Assembly (NCBI GenBank): GCA_938017765.1
Contig: CALIJH010000081.1
Coordinates: 1-10,481 of the forward strand
DNA from: an uncultured Leptotrichia sp.
GTDB lineage: Bacteria; Fusobacteriota; Fusobacteriia; Fusobacteriales; Leptotrichiaceae
DNA length: 10,481 nt
Direction of reading: 5' to 3'
The notes below the pieces were generated by a model, which was not told the DNA's origin, ran no database searches, and was given only the letters and a program-made list of their open reading frames with translations. Numbering within the stretch: the first letter of the stretch is position 1; the number at the start of each line of letters is the position of its first letter. The position numbers and the translations under genes were made by a program. Below, in pieces: positions 6,236-10,481 of this stretch.

Positions 6236-7831
6236 ATGAAAAGAGTAAAATTAGAAGACCGTATATCAATAAGTTACGTTCTTCTATTTTTAGCATTATT
6301 ACTGTTTTCCAATTTTATACTGATCTATATTTTAAAAAGTCAGAATGCCAAGTCTCTTGAGACGTCTGCCATTGCAAAAGAGGAAGAATTAAATGAATAT
6401 CTTGATAAATGGGCTATTTATTCAAGATCCGAACAGTTTCAGTGGGAGGCACCTTCAGGTCAGTTACAGGGCGAAAGGATAGTGTATATAAGACGGCCTT
6501 TTAATCCCGGAGATAATGAATATATGTATCTTATGCAGATAAATTCGGAAGGCTCAAAACAGATACTTTTAAACAGTATTACTCCTGTGGATATCATTGA
6601 TACCGGAATTGACAGGGAAAATATGATAACCAAAGGAAAAGAAATTATAGACATTGTTGAAAAAAATAACATTAAAGAAAATGACATAAAAGGAAAAGAC
6701 ATCAAGCTGGAAGACAGAAATATTTCCGAAAATCAGAAAAGCACCGATATTTACCACGTATTCAAAGTCAGCAGAAAGATAAAAGCAAGGACAAGGGATT
6801 ATACGGTAGATATTTATGTTCTGAAAAATATAACTCAGGAAACAAAAATATATAATCGTCTTCAGTGGCTTATAGTGCTATTTTCATTAATAGGAGTTGT
6901 TATCACAATGCTTATTTCAAGATTATTGAGTAAAAGAATTTTAAGACCTGTAAACAGTATAATAAGAACAGCTAAAACTATTAATACCGATGATTTAAGT
7001 AAAAGAATAGATGTTCCTAAGACTGAAGATGAGCTTCAGAATTTGACATTAATTATAAATGAAATGCTGGACAGACTTGAATTTTCTTTTGACAATCAGT
7101 CGAAATTTGTATCCGACGCATCTCATGAACTGCGAACTCCTCTGGCAATAATAAAAGGTTATGCGGAAATAATAAAGAAAAGAAAGCTCACGGATGAAGC
7201 TATTTTTGAGGAATCTATAGACTCTATAATAAATGAAGCTGAAAATATGAAAAGTCTTGTTCAAAAATTACTTTTCCTTGCTAAAGGGGAAGTTACAAAA
7301 ATAAATACCAATTTTCAGGAAATCGATGCAGATGAACTGATACAACAGATATATTCCGACACAGTGGTTTCAGTGAAAAACCATATATTCAATTTGGAAA
7401 AATCCGATGATTATAAGATTAAGGCTGACGCTACTTTATTACAACAGGCAGTGAGAGCTTTAATAGAAAATGCAACAAAATATTCGGAGCCAAATACTGA
7501 TATATATATAATTTCAGAAAAAAAAGACGGTTTCGGAAGAATAACTATAAAAGATGAAGGAATAGGAATGACTCCTGAAGATTCTAAGAGAATATTTGAG
7601 AGGTTTTATAGAGTTGATGTTTCAAGAACTAAGGCTACAGGAGGTACGGGACTGGGTCTTGCTATCGTTAAAAGGATAGTGGAAATACATAACGGTAAAA
7701 TAGAAGTGAAATCCGAATTAGGAAAAGGAACTGAAATTACTATTATCCTGCCATTAGCGGAAGAAGAAAAAATAATGGAAAAATCAAAAAATGGTAAGTC
7801 AATACTAAAAAGAGGAAATAATAAAAAATAG
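6236..7831 (+). CDS. Membrane sensor histidine kinase of the two-component system
   Basis: The 531-residue kinase has two membrane segments (about 12-33 and 211-230) that enclose an extracytoplasmic sensor domain of roughly 175 residues. After these come a HAMP domain (about 231-285), the dimerisation/phospho-acceptor helix FVSDASHELRTP with H297, and an ATPase domain with N box ALIENATKYSE (N412), G1 box DEGIGM (440-445), F box FERFYRVD (454-461) and G2 box GGTGLGLAIV (469-478). All catalytic motifs are intact. The sensor domain does not resemble one I can name and contains a short lysine/aspartate repeat (143-162). AAGGAG (6223-6228) overlaps the regulator stop and lies seven bases before ATG. 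A basic tail of about 20 residues follows the ATPase domain. The partner is surely the regulator just upstream; the signal is unknown. Confidence 0.96.
   Translation: MKRVKLEDRISISYVLLFLALLLFSNFILIYILKSQNAKSLETSAIAKEEELNEYLDKWAIYSRSEQFQWEAPSGQLQGERIVYIRRPFNPGDNEYMYLMQINSEGSKQILLNSITPVDIIDTGIDRENMITKGKEIIDIVEKNNIKENDIKGKDIKLEDRNISENQKSTDIYHVFKVSRKIKARTRDYTVDIYVLKNITQETKIYNRLQWLIVLFSLIGVVITMLISRLLSKRILRPVNSIIRTAKTINTDDLSKRIDVPKTEDELQNLTLIINEMLDRLEFSFDNQSKFVSDASHELRTPLAIIKGYAEIIKKRKLTDEAIFEESIDSIINEAENMKSLVQKLLFLAKGEVTKINTNFQEIDADELIQQIYSDTVVSVKNHIFNLEKSDDYKIKADATLLQQAVRALIENATKYSEPNTDIYIISEKKDGFGRITIKDEGIGMTPEDSKRIFERFYRVDVSRTKATGGTGLGLAIVKRIVEIHNGKIEVKSELGKGTEITIILPLAEEEKIMEKSKNGKSILKRGNNKK
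6662..6721 (+). repeat. 15-bp degenerate tandem repeat in the kinase sensor domain
   Basis: Four 15-bp units encode KNNIK, ENDIK, GKDIK and LEDRN (kinase residues 143-162). The middle two are the closest match, both containing the GAC-AT(A/C)-AA(A/G) codons. The repeat lies in the extracytoplasmic domain, so changes in copy number would lengthen or shorten the sensor in frame. The fourth unit is weak, and the first differs at its aspartate. Confidence 0.5.
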
Positions 7832-7853
7832 TAAGAAATTATTAGGAGGAAAA

Positions 7854-9215
7854 ATGGCGAGAAAATATTTCGGAACGGACGGTATGCGCGGAGAAGCAAA
7901 CAAGGATTTGACTATTGATCTTGTAACTGATTTGGGACTGGCTTTGGGTTATTATCTAAAAAAAAATAAAAAAGGAACAACCAAGCCTAAAATTATTTTA
8001 GGAACGGATACGAGAATATCGGGATATATGATAAGGTCAGCATTATCTGCAGGACTGACTTCAATGGGTGTGCATATAGACTTTGTAGGAGTGCTGCCTA
8101 CTCCCGGTGTATCATATCTGACAAGAAAACTCAATGCTGATGCGGGAATAATGATTTCAGCTTCTCATAATCCGGTGAAAGATAACGGAATTAAAATTTT
8201 CAGTCAGAGTGGATACAAACTGCCTGATAATATTGAAGAAGAATTGGAAAACTTAATGGAAAATCGTGAAGAGCTTCTAAAACATCAAGTTTCAGGAGAT
8301 GATTTAGGAAGATTCAAATTTGTCGAAGATGATATGAGGATATATCTTGATTTTCTGGAATCTACTGTTAAAAGAAGTTTTAAAGGCACTAAAATAGTAA
8401 TTGATACTGCGAATGGTGCAGCTTACAGGGTTGCGTCAAAGATTTTCCAGAGATTGGGTGCAGACATAATAGTTATAAATAATATACCTAATGGTAAAAA
8501 TACAAATGTGAACTGCGGTTCTACACACCCTGAATTACTTCAGGAAGTTGTGAAAGTATACAATGCCGATTTAGGATTGGCTTATGACGGAGATGCTGAC
8601 AGACTGATAGCTGTAGACCACACGGGACAGATAATAGACGGAGATCTCATAATAGGAATAATTGCCCGAAACTTTAAAAATAAGGGATTACTCAACGACA
8701 ATAAATTAGTTACTACGGTTTTAAGTAATATGGGATTTGAAAAACATCTCGAAGAAAAAGGAATAGGACTTATAAGAGCGAATGTAGGAGATAGATATGT
8801 TCTCGAAAAAATGAGAGAATTTGGATTGAATTTAGGAGGAGAGCAGTCAGGGCATATTATAATGCTTGACTATAATACTACAGGGGACGGAGTTCTGTCT
8901 TCGATTCAACTTGTTTCAGCTATGCTTGAAAGTGGAAAAACTTTAAATGAGCTGGCAAAAAATATAAAACTGTGGCCTCAGGATATGCAGAATGTAACGG
9001 TATCCAAAGAAAAAAAAGCAGGCTGGGAAAATAATAAAGCATTGACAGATTTTATAAAGGAAAAAGAACAGGAAATTAACGGAAAAGGGAGAATACTCGT
9101 GAGAGCGTCAGGAACAGAACCTCTTATAAGGGTAATGGTAGAGGCTGAAAGTCAGGAAATAGTCGATAAATATGTGAAAGAACTTGTAAATAAAGTCAAA
9201 GAAGAATTATTATAA
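7854..9215 (+). CDS. glmM: Phosphoglucosamine mutase
   Basis: GlmM converts glucosamine-6-phosphate to glucosamine-1-phosphate, a cytoplasmic step toward UDP-GlcNAc for peptidoglycan. The 453 residues are normal length. It starts KYFGTDGMRG (4-13), has the catalytic phosphoserine loop ISASHNP (101-107, serine 104), the metal-binding loop DGDADR (245-250), the sugar-recognition loop GEQSGH (329-334) and the phosphate-binding loop RASGTEPLIRV (417-427). The SASHNP serine context and overall match favour GlmM over phosphomannomutase. AGGAGG (7844-7849) lies four bases before ATG. It starts 22 bp after the kinase with no terminator between, so it is very likely the third gene of that operon. A run of nine A residues (7958-7966) lies near its start. 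The cdaA-ybbR genes that often precede glmM in Firmicutes are absent. Confidence 0.97.
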   Translation: MARKYFGTDGMRGEANKDLTIDLVTDLGLALGYYLKKNKKGTTKPKIILGTDTRISGYMIRSALSAGLTSMGVHIDFVGVLPTPGVSYLTRKLNADAGIMISASHNPVKDNGIKIFSQSGYKLPDNIEEELENLMENREELLKHQVSGDDLGRFKFVEDDMRIYLDFLESTVKRSFKGTKIVIDTANGAAYRVASKIFQRLGADIIVINNIPNGKNTNVNCGSTHPELLQEVVKVYNADLGLAYDGDADRLIAVDHTGQIIDGDLIIGIIARNFKNKGLLNDNKLVTTVLSNMGFEKHLEEKGIGLIRANVGDRYVLEKMREFGLNLGGEQSGHIIMLDYNTTGDGVLSSIQLVSAMLESGKTLNELAKNIKLWPQDMQNVTVSKEKKAGWENNKALTDFIKEKEQEINGKGRILVRASGTEPLIRVMVEAESQEIVDKYVKELVNKVKEELL

Positions 9216-9333
9216 GAATTAATAATAAGATAAAATATGAAAGATGAGAGGCTAAATAGATGTAACTGAAAAAAGAAAAATAAAAAAATATAAAATTAAG
9301 AAAGTCTAAAAAAGATAAAGCGGGAGGAAATAA

Positions 9334-10221
9334 ATGTTAAATGAAATTTACGAAATATTTTTGACAGTGTCGGAAACAGGAAGTATCTCAAAAGCAGCTG
9401 ATAAACTTTATATTTCTCAGCCTGCTTTATCTCAGCAGTTGAAAAAAATGGAAAAAGAGTTGGAAGTGGATTTGTTTATCAGGAGTAATAAGGGAATAGA
9501 CCTCACCGAAGAAGGAAAAATAGTTTATAAATATTTTTCGATGACTGAAAAACTTTTACAGGAAATGGAAAAAGAAATAGAAGATAAAAAGAATAATGTA
9601 AAAAAAATTAAAATTTCTGCGGTACCAACTATGTGCAATTATTCACTACCTTGTGTGATACATCATCTAAAACAGCATTATCCCAATATATCCGTTGAAT
9701 TATATAGCAGAAGCGACAGTTTTACAATAGAGGAGGAACTTAGAAAAGAAAGATGTGATATAGGATTTCTTTCAGAAGCTGTAAAAGAAGATAGCGGGCT
9801 TGTAAGTAAAAAAATATTTGAAGAGGAAATTTTATTGGTAGCGTCCAATATAGCTAAAAAATATCCTGATTTTATAACTGTGAAAGATTTAAACAGATAT
9901 GATTTGATAAATGTATCTACAGAAAATGAAATTACAAGAACAGTTGCAAAATATATAAGCGGCTATGAAAATTATAAATTTACATATAATCTTGAAAGTA
10001 TTGATGCAATAAAATCATGTGTAGTCAATGGGTACGGACTTGCATTTTTACCTTACTGTACAATAAAAAAAGAACTTTATAATAAGGAAATCAAAATTGT
10101 AAATATTGATAATCTATCTATTGTTCAGAATATTAGTCTGGTGAAAAGGGCTTCTCAGGTTGACGGATTGAACAGAATAATTTCATATATAGAAAAACAT
10201 ATATCAAAATTTATTTATTAA
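9334..10221 (+). CDS. LysR-type transcriptional regulator
   Basis: The 295-residue protein has the LysR N-terminal winged helix-turn-helix: GSISKAADKLYISQPALSQQ at 16-35, then a wing with R50 and LTEEG (57-61). A linker helix runs to about 90, and the periplasmic-binding-protein-like effector domain covers roughly 91-290. GGGAGG (9322-9327) lies six bases before ATG. The 118 bp between glmM and this gene is A/G-rich, with no hairpin terminator and no promoter that I can defend, so whether it has its own promoter is open. It ends 18 bp from the end of the convergent TusA-like gene, and a role in sulfur control is possible from that context only. LysR regulators usually act on a divergent neighbour, which is not the arrangement here. 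The ligand is unknown. Confidence 0.93.
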   Translation: MLNEIYEIFLTVSETGSISKAADKLYISQPALSQQLKKMEKELEVDLFIRSNKGIDLTEEGKIVYKYFSMTEKLLQEMEKEIEDKKNNVKKIKISAVPTMCNYSLPCVIHHLKQHYPNISVELYSRSDSFTIEEELRKERCDIGFLSEAVKEDSGLVSKKIFEEEILLVASNIAKKYPDFITVKDLNRYDLINVSTENEITRTVAKYISGYENYKFTYNLESIDAIKSCVVNGYGLAFLPYCTIKKELYNKEIKIVNIDNLSIVQNISLVKRASQVDGLNRIISYIEKHISKFIY

Positions 10222-10239
10222 TTGCTTTTATTTATTGAA

Positions 10240-10455
10240 TTATTTGCTGATTGAAATTTCCCATATTCCTTTCAGGACTTCTTCGGTTTTATATTTGAAG
10301 TTATTTATATTACAGTAATATTCGATATTTTGTAATGCTAAACTGTGATCAGTTACGAGAAGAATTTTTTTTCCTTCCATAATGTATGAATGCTTTTCCT
10401 TTAACATTATCACGGGAATCGGACAGTTATATCCGAGACAGTCTACTTTAATCAT
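10240..10455 (-). CDS. TusA/YeeD-like small sulfur carrier protein
   Basis: This 71-residue minus-strand protein has the TusA-family core: VDCLGYNCPIPVIMLKE (4-20), with the CPxP cysteine at residue 11 that would carry a persulfide, and a helix-strand-helix-strand layout ending in GIWEISISK. Another cysteine at residue 6 sits just before it. Members pass sulfur to partners for tRNA thiolation, cofactor synthesis or thiosulfate use, and similar short forms often accompany a YeeE/YedE membrane transporter. AAGGAG on the minus strand (10468-10473) lies 12 bases before ATG, rather far, but an in-frame TAA just upstream leaves no earlier start. The gene is complete; its upstream neighbours lie beyond the window. 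Exact role (TusA, YeeD or selenium-linked YedF-like) cannot be decided here. Confidence 0.88.
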   Translation of the reverse strand: MIKVDCLGYNCPIPVIMLKEKHSYIMEGKKILLVTDHSLALQNIEYYCNINNFKYKTEEVLKGIWEISISK

Positions 10456-10481
10456 AAATTATGAACACTCCTTTTTTATCT

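Overview
This window is about 30-35% G+C with strongly A-rich codon use. It carries ordinary chromosomal genes of an anaerobe-type bacterium. The gene set, the AT-rich purine-heavy leaders and the protein style point to Fusobacteriota, most likely the Leptotrichia/Sebaldella group. That placement is an impression from reading, not a search result. I see no tRNA, rRNA, CRISPR array, transposase, integrase or prophage gene.

Layout. Positions 1-150 hold the dnaX promoter (extended -10 with a good -35). dnaX (about 151-1851) encodes the clamp-loader subunit of DNA polymerase III. A 250-bp AT-rich gap with a 36/37-bp direct repeat follows, then the tightly spaced pair rplI (ribosomal protein L9) and dnaB (replicative helicase). 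A U32-family protein of the TrhP/YegQ type (tRNA U34 hydroxylation) lies at 4089-5363. A 186-bp gap contains a perfect palindrome followed by a T run. Next comes a compact three-gene cluster on the same strand: an OmpR-type response regulator, its membrane histidine kinase, and glmM (phosphoglucosamine mutase). A LysR-type regulator (9334-10221) is followed, convergently and only 18 bp away, by a small TusA-like sulfur carrier on the minus strand at the right edge.

How the genes fit together. dnaX and dnaB are both replisome parts. The regulator-kinase-glmM cluster suggests a two-component system linked by transcription to the supply of UDP-GlcNAc precursor for the cell wall. The LysR/TusA pair suggests the edge of a sulfur (or selenium) handling locus that continues beyond the window.

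I found no clearly new biological system. The points most worth checking are: two in-frame A-rich slippery heptamers in dnaX, placed where a shift would give a shortened, gamma-like protein; in-frame tandem repeats in dnaX (42 bp) and in the kinase sensor domain (15 bp); a roughly 30-residue insertion in DnaB; and the palindrome with repeated TATACTCT motifs upstream of the response regulator.
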